In this document: piece by piece, positions 25,638 to 33,209 of the stretch | Position numbering within the stretch: position 1 is the stretch's first letter | Layout of the letters: each line of letters starts with the position of its first letter | Origin: a virus | Reading direction: 5' to 3' (one strand) | Virus record (IMG/VR): IMGVR_UViG_3300027963_000144 | Coordinates: 1-38,416 of that record | Length of the DNA: 38,416 nt | Notes under the pieces: generated by a model | Seen by the model: only the letters and a program-made list of their open reading frames with translations | What the model was told of the DNA's origin: nothing | Database searches by the model: none | Position numbers and translations under genes: made by a program

Positions 25638-27236
25638 ATGCGGTTCCATGATTTTGAAAGTGCAAAAAGTCGAATAATTGCGGATTGTCAACAAAAATTA
25701 AAAGCAGCTGGGCGGCCTGAGTCTTTGTCCGTTCTTACCGGCAGCGTAATGTATACAACATCAATACAAAACGCGCGCAAACGTAGCAGCAAAGAAGTAC
25801 TTGAGCATGTCATAAAACAACCGCCGCTTGATATTAAAGGCGGTAAGTACGAAGCCAAGTGCCAAGGCGATAGCGAACGCGAACATATCTCAGCGCTATC
25901 AGAATACGAATGGCTTGAATCAGATCGGCCGTTTTACAACGTGTATCCAATTGTTGAAAAGTTAGTGCGGAATACAAAACTGCAAGTCTCTGCCGCCTTT
26001 TTAAACTTGCCATACCGAACAATGTTATTTCGTTTTCCGGCAGGTCATGAACCGTACGGCATCAAAACAATTCTGCTTACAGTAGGCCACCCGCACAATG
26101 TGCCAAAAAATACTGAGTATTTCAACTCTGCGGGCGAAGACATCATGCGCGGTGTTGCCGCAACAGCAACTGTGCAGTATGTGCATACACTCTCTGACGA
26201 GTCTAAGCACGACGTGTTTACGCTTGCGGCGCTATTTTCCCGCGTTGCTCACAACGCATTCCGCCCATACGAACCTAGATTTCCGTTAAATTTTGGCGAT
26301 CAAACAGGTTACACTGAGCGCGCTATGCAATATCAAGCGTTGCAGGCACCAGACCCATTGTCGCCAGACGAACAATTTGGGTTTTCACGCAATTTTGAAC
26401 GGATTCCCGGAAACACTAATGACTCAGCCGAGGGAGCGCAATGTATTTTACGCTCACTTGAAGAAACAATTTTGGCGCAGCGCGACATAGAAATATATCC
26501 GGGGAATAGAAAATCGCACCCAACCTATATGGGGTTTCAGTCGCAAGAAGTGCATGAATTTGTTTTTAAGTTGGCTATGCTCACGTCTATGCTCCATCGC
26601 GGCGATAACCTAATCGCGCCAATCGTGTTGGCTAAACATCAAGAACGCTACGACAAAGAAACAGACGCCGCCGCAAAAAAATGGCTTGAAGACAAAGCGG
26701 CACAAATCCAAGGTCGCGGCTTTTCTGTTGGCAAAGAGCTGCAGAAAAAAACAGAGATATCGCCACACATTCGCAACCCGCACATGGCGCTGTACTGGAC
26801 AGGCCCGGGCCGCAAAGAACCGGTGTTAATTTTTCGCGCTGGCGCCAAGGTTCTGCTTAAGAAACTGGAAAGTGTTCCTACTGGTTTCTTAGGTCCAGAA
26901 AAACCAGACGAGACAGCAGAAAACACACGAGAAGAATACGTTTACTTCTTGCGTGAGCCATATACCGGGTTTGTTAAAATAGGGCGTACAAGCCGCACAG
27001 TTGCTGAACGTAAGCGACAATTAGAGTGCGGGATTCATGGGCTGATACTTGTCGGTCATATTGTGACAGGAGACTGCGTAGCGCTGGAAACTCGCTTGCA
27101 TAGAGAACACGCAGCAAAACGACGGCGCCGCGATGACGGCCGGCAAAGCGAATTTTTCGAGCTGACAGACGCTGAAGTCCAGAATATTGTCGCCCAGCAC
27201 GGCGGCACGTTTCACCTTGACATGGAGACAGAATGA
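25638..27236 (+). CDS. Protein with C-terminal GIY-YIG-like (MUG113/T5orf172) nuclease domain
   Basis: A 532-residue protein with AAAGGATG 8-15 bases before ATG 25638. Residues about 434-525 match the T5orf172/MUG113 branch of GIY-YIG nucleases: EEYVYFLREPYTGFVKIGRTS, a following R-K-R-Q-L segment, ALETRLHREHAAKRRRRDD, and EFFEL. The N-terminal 330 residues are of unknown family. A segment at about residues 370-410 (ISPHIRNPHMALYWTGPGRKEPVLIF) resembles a motif widespread in phage and plasmid hypotheticals. The gene uses more A/T-ending codons than its neighbours, hinting at a different origin. Homing, restriction or repair are all possible roles. Confidence 0.6.
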   Translation: MRFHDFESAKSRIIADCQQKLKAAGRPESLSVLTGSVMYTTSIQNARKRSSKEVLEHVIKQPPLDIKGGKYEAKCQGDSEREHISALSEYEWLESDRPFYNVYPIVEKLVRNTKLQVSAAFLNLPYRTMLFRFPAGHEPYGIKTILLTVGHPHNVPKNTEYFNSAGEDIMRGVAATATVQYVHTLSDESKHDVFTLAALFSRVAHNAFRPYEPRFPLNFGDQTGYTERAMQYQALQAPDPLSPDEQFGFSRNFERIPGNTNDSAEGAQCILRSLEETILAQRDIEIYPGNRKSHPTYMGFQSQEVHEFVFKLAMLTSMLHRGDNLIAPIVLAKHQERYDKETDAAAKKWLEDKAAQIQGRGFSVGKELQKKTEISPHIRNPHMALYWTGPGRKEPVLIFRAGAKVLLKKLESVPTGFLGPEKPDETAENTREEYVYFLREPYTGFVKIGRTSRTVAERKRQLECGIHGLILVGHIVTGDCVALETRLHREHAAKRRRRDDGRQSEFFELTDAEVQNIVAQHGGTFHLDMETE

Positions 27237-27478
27237 AACGCTACCACGAAGAAAAGCATATCATTGAAAGTCGCGTGCAGATGTATAAGCGACTGGCAGG
27301 GTGTTTAGGGCCAGACGACAACAAGTACGTCCCAGCCGTGGGCCGCTTCCGTAAAACGATGCGCTGCTCAGGTTGCCGCCAGAGCCACTGTTACGTGTGC
27401 CACTCGGACAAGTTCCCCAAGCGCAAGCCGACGCGCCAAGAGCGGCAGGCCAATCAGGATCTCAGTAACCCGGAGTAA
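27233..27478 (+). CDS. Small zinc-ribbon-like protein
   Basis: An 81-residue protein starting in an ATGA overlap with the previous stop. CSGC (about residues 45-48) and CYVC (about 53-56) form two C-x-x-C pairs close together, flanked by basic residues (RKTMR and KFPKRKPTRQERQ). Paired C-x-x-C motifs with only four residues between them are tight for one zinc ribbon but could still bind metal. The basic tail suggests nucleic acid contact. The family is not recognised and the role is unknown. It begins a run of seven small plus-strand genes that reaches the terminase. Confidence 0.55.
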   Translation: MKRYHEEKHIIESRVQMYKRLAGCLGPDDNKYVPAVGRFRKTMRCSGCRQSHCYVCHSDKFPKRKPTRQERQANQDLSNPE

Positions 27479-27480
27479 CA

Positions 27481-28212
27481 ATGGGCGCGTGTTTTCACAC
27501 CGAAGTCTTTGACGGAAAGCTGACACCGAAAGAATTAGAGAAAGCATATAACAGCCGCGTAGAAAGCCTGCGCGATGAATACGGCAGCAACGCCTACAAC
27601 GGCACCTTCTCAACGCTGCGCGGAATCACGGTCGGTAACCGCGTGTTTGAGACGCAGCGCGAAGCAGACGACTATCTTGACGGAGTCTGTGAAAAGTGGG
27701 GCAACGCTGTTGCTGTCAAGTACAAAGACCGCCGCGAAGAGAAGACGAAAGAGCCGACGTTTGAAGGCAAGCCGAGCAGAGAACATAACTGCTCTGTCAT
27801 TATTACCGACGCGTCGGACTGTTCTTACGGCCTGCGTTGCGCAATTAGCGTATTAGTAGCTCCAGACTACAAACGCCGGATGATTATTGCTGACCAGCTT
27901 ACTGCGGCGCAAAAAACACAGTTTGCCAGAGCTTACGAAACGTGGCGCACAAAACACGATGCAGCGCGTGCGGCAGAAAACACATTTCGTGATGCGCTGA
28001 ATGTGATTGGCACCACGAAAGAGCTGATCACAACCGAGATGCTAAAGCCGTTAAAGGTTGTTGGCAATCAGCGGCACAAGTTGCGGAAAGCTGCTGACGC
28101 GGAGGTAAAGTGGCTGAAAGCCGTGGACGCAAAGTTTGCGGAAAAGCTCTACGCCACAAAGACAGTTGACCACGGCGAACAATGGCTCGTAGGCGGAGTA
28201 TGCGCTGAATGA
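27481..28212 (+). CDS. Conserved phage hypothetical protein
   Basis: A 243-residue protein starting 2 bases after its neighbour. The N-terminal 80 residues (MGACFHTEVFDGKLTPKELEKAYN, then YNGTFSTLRGITVGNRVFETQREADDYLDGVCEKWGNAVAVKYKD) have the look of an uncharacterised family I have seen in large tailed phages. After a charged linker comes a second domain with a basic helical middle (FARAYETWRTKHDAARAAENTF) and a Lys-rich C-terminus. Several cysteines occur but no standard metal motif. It overlaps the next gene by 4 bases. No biochemical function is known to me for this family. Confidence 0.6.
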   Translation: MGACFHTEVFDGKLTPKELEKAYNSRVESLRDEYGSNAYNGTFSTLRGITVGNRVFETQREADDYLDGVCEKWGNAVAVKYKDRREEKTKEPTFEGKPSREHNCSVIITDASDCSYGLRCAISVLVAPDYKRRMIIADQLTAAQKTQFARAYETWRTKHDAARAAENTFRDALNVIGTTKELITTEMLKPLKVVGNQRHKLRKAADAEVKWLKAVDAKFAEKLYATKTVDHGEQWLVGGVCAE

Positions 28213-28502
28213 ACGTCACACCTAAAGATATCTATGACGCGTATCCCGGGTCAGACCTGCTCGCGTTGGAACCGCCCGAAGAAAACGAAACCTTTGCCGC
28301 CTATAAAAAACGAATGGGCGGCAACAAAGGCGTTCTCGCTTGCGGCGATACGCTGTTCGCCTTTTTGTTATTTGAAGCAGAGGACGAGTCCGACGATCCT
28401 GACGAAGTAATCCGCCGCTTTGACACGGCGGTTTCCGATATAGAACAAGTTGTTACAGAAATAGCCCGCAAATACGACCTTGAGGAGAAAACCGATGAGT
28501 AA
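28209..28502 (+). CDS. Small phage hypothetical protein
   Basis: A 97-residue protein whose ATG overlaps the stop of the preceding gene (ATGA). The C-terminal half (GDTLFAFLLFEAEDESDDPDEVIRRFDTAVSDIEQVV) is a helix-turn-helix-like bundle with acidic loops; this G-D-T-L-F-x-F-L pattern is seen in uncharacterised phage and planctomycete proteins. The start of the next gene lies inside its last codons (8-base overlap), an efficient re-initiation layout. No enzymatic motif. It is probably translated with 28495-29242 as one unit; function unknown. Confidence 0.55.
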   Translation: MNVTPKDIYDAYPGSDLLALEPPEENETFAAYKKRMGGNKGVLACGDTLFAFLLFEAEDESDDPDEVIRRFDTAVSDIEQVVTEIARKYDLEEKTDE

Positions 28503-28809
28503 TTACGCAAACAAGATCGAACAGGCTGCAGTCGCTCTGGCTGACGCTGTAACCCGCGAGATGGAGCTGGAAGACAACCGGCACGTCGTCAAGCTGAACG
28601 CCGTCGAGCACATCATGGGTAGCGGCGACAACAAGCTGACCGGGAAGCCCCACAGCTTCTCCAGCGCCGAAGCGATGGTGAATACCGACGATGTCTACGC
28701 AGACCATCTGAAAAAGCTGCGCGAGGCTGCTCGCGAACGTATCATTGCCAAGGGGCGGTATGACGCCGTCGTTGCCGCTGCACGACTTCAGGAGAACCTC
28801 AATGTCTAA
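28495..28809 (+). CDS. Conserved phage hypothetical protein, GKPHSxSSAE type
   Basis: ATG 28495 follows GAGGAG at a good distance and overlaps the previous gene by 8 bases (ATGAGTAA); an earlier in-frame start gives an implausible extension. The 104-residue product is mostly helical, with TGKPHSFSSAEAMVNTDDVY around residues 44-65 followed by a long charged helix (KKLREAARERIIAKGRYDAVV). This layout is common in small hypothetical phage proteins and I have seen it next to recombination and replication genes, though not with a known role. It is followed by another 8-base overlap. Confidence 0.6.
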   Translation: MSNYANKIEQAAVALADAVTREMELEDNRHVVKLNAVEHIMGSGDNKLTGKPHSFSSAEAMVNTDDVYADHLKKLREAARERIIAKGRYDAVVAAARLQENLNV

Positions 28810-29242
28810 CGAAGAAAATGAAGACAGCAAGATCATGGGCGGCACTATCACTATGTTACGTGACTATGCGCTGACGCTATTCGCAAAGACTGTGGCTGAG
28901 ATGAACTACTGTATACCCAAAGAGATCTCAGAAGAGCAGCACGTTTTTCTGTCACTTGACGAGACGGAAGCCATCGTCAAAGAACACAGCGCGCTGAATG
29001 GTAACGGGTTTTACGCCATCGGTGGCGAGACAGAAGAAGAGTTCAATAATCAGATGCGCAAGATGTTCAAGGCGCTGATGACCCGTATTGAATCCAACGT
29101 AGTGCAGCTTGGCGTAAAGCTGGGGTATTTAGAATGCGCGTTTGATGGAGAAGCGAATGATTTCACTTTCTCTGTAACCGAGAAGGGTCGCGAAGAGGCG
29201 CTGGCGCACAAAAACAAGCGCACTGAGCCGTCTAATAACTAG
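28802..29242 (+). CDS. Hypothetical protein
   Basis: ATG 28802 lies in the last 8 bases of the previous gene (ATGTCTAA) with CAGGAG 9-14 bases upstream, and gives a 146-residue acidic protein. It is largely helical: DYALTLFAKTVAEMNYCIP, FNNQMRKMFKALMTRIESNVVQL and a charged C-terminal tail (EKGREEALAHKNKRTEPSNN). There is a short Gly/Asn turn (HSALNGNGFYAIGGETEEE). No cysteine motif or signal. Its frame is confirmed by the matching overlap. The family is not recognised. Confidence 0.55.
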   Translation: MSNEENEDSKIMGGTITMLRDYALTLFAKTVAEMNYCIPKEISEEQHVFLSLDETEAIVKEHSALNGNGFYAIGGETEEEFNNQMRKMFKALMTRIESNVVQLGVKLGYLECAFDGEANDFTFSVTEKGREEALAHKNKRTEPSNN

Positions 29243-29259
29243 CAAGGTAGTAAACGCCA

Positions 29260-29592
29260 ATGACAATGAACGTCCCACTGGAAGCAATCAAAGCGTTGAT
29301 CAAAGAGTTTGAAAAGACGCAGAGCAAGTACCGGGAGTTCGGCGCAAACGACACTGAACCAGACTCCGTATTTCAGGAGTTAATCGACGCCGCGGTTCAC
29401 GGTAAAGGGCCTTATGTTCCGAAGACTGGTACCACTTGGCAGCTGTACACGCAGAGCATGGACTGCACAGAAGCGGCACAGGCGCTTCATGACGCCGCGC
29501 TAATCGTCGTGCAGAATATCGAAGCCACGCCCGTCAGAGATCTGGAGCTGGTCAAAGAGTATCTGCGCGAAGTCTGTTGGCGGATCTACTAG
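29260..29592 (+). CDS. Hypothetical protein
   Basis: A 110-residue protein with AAGG 15-18 bases upstream of ATG 29260 and a second ATG at residue 3. It has a helical start (VPLEAIKALIKEFEKTQSKY), a Gly/Pro/Thr-rich middle (HGKGPYVPKTGTTWQLYTQS) and a helical end (ALHDAALIVVQNI, ELVKEYLREVCWRIY). The stop TAG is in a CTAG that is also the stop of the minus-strand terminase gene, so the two genes converge with a 4-base overlap. The function is unknown; a small terminase subunit was considered but nothing in the sequence shows it. Confidence 0.5.
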   Translation: MTMNVPLEAIKALIKEFEKTQSKYREFGANDTEPDSVFQELIDAAVHGKGPYVPKTGTTWQLYTQSMDCTEAAQALHDAALIVVQNIEATPVRDLELVKEYLREVCWRIY

Positions 29593-31502
29593 TAACCGCC
29601 AAAGAAATTGTTGCCGATGGCGTCGTCAGCCCAATCGTCGTCATCAATGCGTTCTGCCGCAGCTTGCCGTTCGGTTATTCGGGCAACGCCAGCAATAGCG
29701 GCGAAGTTGGGCCACGCGTCGTTGATATGCCAGAGGGCAGCGCAGCCCAGATTCACGGCCTGCGCAAAGTCGTCGGTCAGAAGCACATTCCGGGTAATGG
29801 TATAGATATCACTACTCGTGCGTGAGTCGGCCTTGTTTTCGACCAGCGCCAAGAAGTCAGAGATCAGGCCCGGCATTTCCTGCGAGATACGATCGTACTG
29901 GAAAAACCGGACCTGCTTCAGCTTGATAGCTTGGCACGTATACAAAAGCGATCTGGTCTTATCAAGACTGTAGTGCGCTCTGTGGTTAATCTCGGTCGGC
30001 GGCTTGTACACCAACAAGTCCTGCGCGGCCGAGCGAACTAACCGCATGGCCATTACACGGTCAAGGTTAAACCCGGCTTGAACCATAACTGTCTCACGCA
30101 CGGTGCCGGCGCCGGTATAGTCATGGGCTACGAAGTCGCACTTGAACAAGTTGGACCACTTCATGCACTCGACGGCTTCCGCAAGATGGTCGCCGCCAAT
30201 GAGCAAACGTTTGGCCCAGATAACATCAATTGTGCCGTCTGGTCGAAAGCCCATGACAGACAATACGGTAAAGCTGATACCTGCTTCACCGCCGCCGCCC
30301 CAGTCAATCGCCAGTATGCGATGTTTGTAGTCGCTTAAGTTTTTGAAACACGCCGGCTCAGGTTCTTTCTTGTTTTCCCAGTCAAGTAAACACGCAGCCT
30401 TCAAATCTGTTTCGCTGATGAGCTTTTGCCCGGTGTCGACGCTTTCGCCCATGACTTCGTTATAGAACTGGGCTTGGGTCATGTTTCCATAGCCCTCCCG
30501 TTTTAATAACAAAGTCGACCACTTTTCCGGGTCGGCAAAATGCAGCGGCAGAATAATCTGCGGAACGTGATAACCAGCAAATTGCCAACGGCGCTCGGGG
30601 AATCTGTGTACCCAGCGCCCGTGCCTAGGGTTAACTGGTTTGCGGCATTTCGCACAGACCGTGCCCGGTTGTTTCTCGCTGATGTGAATGTTGTAGTCAC
30701 CGATCATGGCGTCAAGATCATGCTCCAGCGCTGGAATGTTCCAGTGCTTGCAAGACTCACACGGTATAAACCACTCAGCCTGCGAGGAGCGTTTGTATAA
30801 TCCGTAAATTAAGTTGTCTAAAGTTTTTGGCGTCCCCGTGTAATAGCTGGTCCCCCAACGACTATACGACATTGTTTCTTGAATGATAGGTACATGGTCT
30901 GGGTCCATGTCCTGAACTTCGTCGATGCACACGCGGTCAGCAGACACACCGCGGACTCTATCAGCATCGAGCAGCGCAAAGCTGAACAACATCATCGAGT
31001 TGTTCTTGAACGAACGCTGCAATACAGAATTCTCCGTACTCGTACCGCTCCACTGCGATTTGATTGGAGACAGGTCAACGAACGGACGAACGTAGTTGTT
31101 ACTAAACCTTCGAACCTGCTCAAACCGAGGAGTGATATACAGTGTTTTAAAGAATGGCACCGCGTTAGAAAATACAACACCATGCGCCGCAAGCGATGTT
31201 GACTTCGATACCTGACGGCCCGTACACCACACCTGATTCTTGGGTGTTAATACCCTAAAAAGGGGGGAAAAAGCGAAGTGATCTTTTATGGTGTAAGGCT
31301 TACCGTTGAGGTTCAGAACGAGCGGTAACAAAGGCTCAAGGGACGGGAACGCGTGCCGCCCCGCTAGCTCTTTGAGTACCGCAGCTCTGGCATGCACCGA
31401 CGCTTGATCAGTAACGTCGATAGACAGTAGGTCATCCATAAGCGACCGTATACCCGCTGTGGGTATATTCGTCGCCTTATCAGCTTTATTAGGTTTGATC
31501 AT
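29589..31502 (-). CDS. terL: Terminase large subunit (TerL), GpA-like with zinc-binding insertion
   Basis: A 637-residue minus-strand protein that packages DNA into the capsid. The P-loop (residues 94-102) reads TGRQVSKST, a phage-terminase variant with Ser where the canonical loop has Gly; Walker B is VCIDE (191-195); SYYTGTPK (219-226) is the coupling motif. C248/C251 and C283/C286 form a Cys4 insertion as in GpA-type proteins. The nuclease domain starts at LAIDWGG (Asp400), with Asp461 (AHDYTG) a likely second metal ligand. ATG 31502 shares a CATG with the next plus-strand gene; ATG 31439 is an alternative start. No small subunit was identified nearby. Confidence 0.92.
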   Translation of the reverse strand: MIKPNKADKATNIPTAGIRSLMDDLLSIDVTDQASVHARAAVLKELAGRHAFPSLEPLLPLVLNLNGKPYTIKDHFAFSPLFRVLTPKNQVWCTGRQVSKSTSLAAHGVVFSNAVPFFKTLYITPRFEQVRRFSNNYVRPFVDLSPIKSQWSGTSTENSVLQRSFKNNSMMLFSFALLDADRVRGVSADRVCIDEVQDMDPDHVPIIQETMSYSRWGTSYYTGTPKTLDNLIYGLYKRSSQAEWFIPCESCKHWNIPALEHDLDAMIGDYNIHISEKQPGTVCAKCRKPVNPRHGRWVHRFPERRWQFAGYHVPQIILPLHFADPEKWSTLLLKREGYGNMTQAQFYNEVMGESVDTGQKLISETDLKAACLLDWENKKEPEPACFKNLSDYKHRILAIDWGGGGEAGISFTVLSVMGFRPDGTIDVIWAKRLLIGGDHLAEAVECMKWSNLFKCDFVAHDYTGAGTVRETVMVQAGFNLDRVMAMRLVRSAAQDLLVYKPPTEINHRAHYSLDKTRSLLYTCQAIKLKQVRFFQYDRISQEMPGLISDFLALVENKADSRTSSDIYTITRNVLLTDDFAQAVNLGCAALWHINDAWPNFAAIAGVARITERQAAAERIDDDDWADDAIGNNFFGGY

Positions 31503-31671
31503 GAACCACTATAACAATGACGATAACAACAACTGGGAATTTCAATGGGTCGAGGATAGCGTAAACTACACTGGGCAAGTATTTGTAGAAGGGCTGAAAG
31601 GCCTGTCGTACGTGCTCGGTAGCCTGTTTGCGGTAACCGCGGCAACCATCAAAGAAAAAACCAGAAAGTAA
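31501..31671 (+). CDS. Small hypothetical protein
   Basis: A 56-residue protein. ATG 31501 overlaps the terminase start in a CATG; TTAGG lies 8-12 bases upstream, and the longer open frame from 31459 is not favoured. The first half is polar and Asn/Asp-rich (NNDDNNNWEFQWVED), the second half is a hydrophobic stretch (GQVFVEGLKGLSYVLGSLFAVTAATI) that could be one membrane helix, with a basic tail (KEKTRK). A short single-span phage protein of this kind could be a spanin- or holin-like accessory, but this is only a possibility. Confidence 0.45.
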   Translation: MNHYNNDDNNNWEFQWVEDSVNYTGQVFVEGLKGLSYVLGSLFAVTAATIKEKTRK

Positions 31672-31730
31672 GCGGCAAGGTGACGGGTATACTAAACGGT
31701 GACCCGCCACACCGCCAAGAGGGACTAAAC

Positions 31731-31955
31731 ATGGCCACTGTTGGACGTTCCGCGAAACTTTATCAAGAACGGCGCCAATTGTACGTCGAAGGTACACGCC
31801 GAGGCCCCGGACCGCAAATTTACCTGCCGGACAACGCGGTCAATCATCTTAAACTTGAACCGCCGCTCCCGCTACCCAGTTTCTTAAATAACCCCAATGT
31901 CCCAGACACAACACGCACCGAGGTGTGGCCGTATGGCGACAATTACAGCTCGTAG
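31731..31955 (+). CDS. Small hypothetical protein
   Basis: ATG 31731 follows AGAGGG at 9-14 bases and gives a 74-residue product; a longer frame from 31680 is possible but lacks a site. The sequence starts ATVGRSAKLYQERRQLYVEG, is basic at the N-terminus and Pro/Leu-rich in the middle (KLEPPLPLPSFLNNPN), with no membrane helix or metal motif. It is probably disordered in part. It lies between the terminase-divergent small gene and the membrane protein at 31962. The family is unknown. Confidence 0.45.
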   Translation: MATVGRSAKLYQERRQLYVEGTRRGPGPQIYLPDNAVNHLKLEPPLPLPSFLNNPNVPDTTRTEVWPYGDNYSS

Positions 31956-31961
31956 GCGAAC

Positions 31962-32165
31962 ATGGCAAAACCAAACCCGAACGACACGTTTAGCGGCTAC
32001 GCGGCCATTCTGCTTTTAGGCGGATTGGTGGCGCTGCCAGAACTAGGCGTGATCGGGCTTTTCGCAGCAGGTGCAGCAATATACACTGGCGCATGTTTCA
32101 TGCGCGGTTACACAGCAGCACCTAAATCGAAAGCACGGAAGCAACATGGATCTAACGCCGTTTGA
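31962..32165 (+). CDS. Small membrane protein
   Basis: A 67-residue protein. Residues about 12-49 are hydrophobic (YAAILLLGGLVALPELGVIGLFAAGAAIYTGACF), enough for two short membrane helices joined by a P-E turn, followed by a basic tail (KSKARKQH). This topology is seen in phage lysis and membrane accessory proteins, and the neighbouring gene also codes for a membrane protein, so a lysis role is possible but not shown. The 3' end overlaps the next gene by 20 bases. Confidence 0.5.
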   Translation: MAKPNPNDTFSGYAAILLLGGLVALPELGVIGLFAAGAAIYTGACFMRGYTAAPKSKARKQHGSNAV

Positions 32166-32550
32166 TTTTTTTGCAGTAGTTTTTGCAGCCGGTGCCGTCA
32201 TTGAAGTCTGGCACAAGGGCTCGCTCTTCGATACGGCGCGGGCGTACGCGCAAGCGCTGCAGGACGTTACGCCGCGAGAATCGGTCAAAGGTCGGCTGCT
32301 AGAGCTGATCAATTGCCCGTTCTGCAAGTCCTATCACGTCCCGCTGTATCTGTTCCTGCTGTTGGTAGCGGGCAATTGGTGCGGCGGCATCTTGCACGTA
32401 ATCGTGCGAGTGGTAATCTACAGCCTCGCCGCGACGCGGCTGGGGAACATTATTGACAGCCTACTCCCCGAGGCAGCAAAGTACAGCCCCGATCTTTTTG
32501 GAGATTTTTTGCATGGAAGCGGCTCAGCAACCCGAGAATCAGACAAGTAA
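32146..32550 (+). CDS. DUF1360-like membrane protein
   Basis: ATG 32146 lies 20 bases inside the previous gene and gives a 134-residue protein. It has a hydrophobic N-terminal helix (FDFFAVVFAAGAVIEVW), a basic helical stretch, then ELINCPFCKSYHVPLYLFLLLVAGNW, where C-P-x-C-x-x-x-x-x-P before a membrane helix resembles the DUF1360 pattern, and a third hydrophobic segment (GGILHVIVRVVIYSLAATRL). The family is found in phages and bacteria without a known job. As a membrane protein next to another one, it could take part in lysis or superinfection exclusion; this is inference. Confidence 0.55.
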   Translation: MDLTPFDFFAVVFAAGAVIEVWHKGSLFDTARAYAQALQDVTPRESVKGRLLELINCPFCKSYHVPLYLFLLLVAGNWCGGILHVIVRVVIYSLAATRLGNIIDSLLPEAAKYSPDLFGDFLHGSGSATRESDK

Positions 32551-32911
32551 TCCAACCCGCTTGCCGTTTGACGCAGAATTCGTCAAACATGTCGAAGATT
32601 TCTGCAGTAATATCATAACCGCGGTGCCCGAGTTGCACGGCATCGCAATTGTTCCGATCTGGGAAAACCAGCCAGAGAACATGCCGGCCGGTTTGCTGCA
32701 TTTGAAAAATCAACAGCCGCCGTATGTTGCAAGTCTGCTGGCAACGCTCAAACGGCTTGCAGTTTTTAATGTCGACATCCACCGCGATTTGGTTGGACAG
32801 CTTGGCGCCTATGAGCGCTACGCTGCACAAATATCCGCGCAAGTACAAACACAACTAGAAGAACTCAACAAACTTGCACCTAATCCAACCAGCAGCAATG
32901 AGTCAGAATAA
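32513..32911 (+). CDS. Hypothetical protein
   Basis: ATG 32513 is preferred because GGAG lies 9-12 bases upstream; an earlier in-frame start would overlap the membrane protein more heavily. The 132-residue product has an N-terminal polar part, a core of alternating strands and helices (FVKHVEDFCSNIITAVPELHGIAIVPIWENQ), and a helical C-terminal half with coiled-coil character (QISAQVQTQLEELNKL). It overlaps the 3' end of the membrane gene by 38 bases and the next gene by 14. No family is recognised. Confidence 0.5.
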   Translation: MEAAQQPENQTSNPTRLPFDAEFVKHVEDFCSNIITAVPELHGIAIVPIWENQPENMPAGLLHLKNQQPPYVASLLATLKRLAVFNVDIHRDLVGQLGAYERYAAQISAQVQTQLEELNKLAPNPTSSNESE

Positions 32912-33209
32912 CGCCGAGATCCCCACAACGGGATTTGATATCAATCCACCGCATGACATCGTTGCGCAAATATTCAAAAATCAATTTGCGCATCTTGACA
33001 GCGGTGAATTGCGCGCCATCCTCGAAGACTACTACGGCGAAGGTCGCGTCTGGAATAGCGAAGAGCTGTTGCAGCATTTCGAGGTATCGCACTTTGAACC
33101 GCCCTACGTGCACGTAATTGACAAGATAACCAGCTTTCGTGGCACAGTCTTGTTCAATGATGAGCCGCGGCTCTATTTCTATTTTAGAGCGTCAAAAACA
33201 CACCCTTAG
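32898..33209 (+). CDS. Hypothetical protein
   Basis: ATG 32898 lies 14 bases inside the previous gene and gives 103 residues. It begins with a polar stretch and continues with HDIVAQIFKNQFAHLDSGELRAILEDYYGEGRVWNSEELLQHFEV, a small helical domain, then strand-rich residues (YVHVIDKITSFRGTVLF, RLYFYFRAS). The W-N-S-E-E-L-L-Q-H-F pattern is like the N-terminal part of small phage proteins that I cannot name. The stop is inside a weak hairpin (33205-33225) followed by a T-rich tract. Unknown function. Confidence 0.5.
   Translation: MSQNNAEIPTTGFDINPPHDIVAQIFKNQFAHLDSGELRAILEDYYGEGRVWNSEELLQHFEVSHFEPPYVHVIDKITSFRGTVLFNDEPRLYFYFRASKTHP

Noticed and set aside
29260-29592. Small terminase subunit
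   Set aside because: Size and position next to terL invited the idea, but the genes converge on opposite strands and no helix-turn-helix or oligomerisation pattern is visible.
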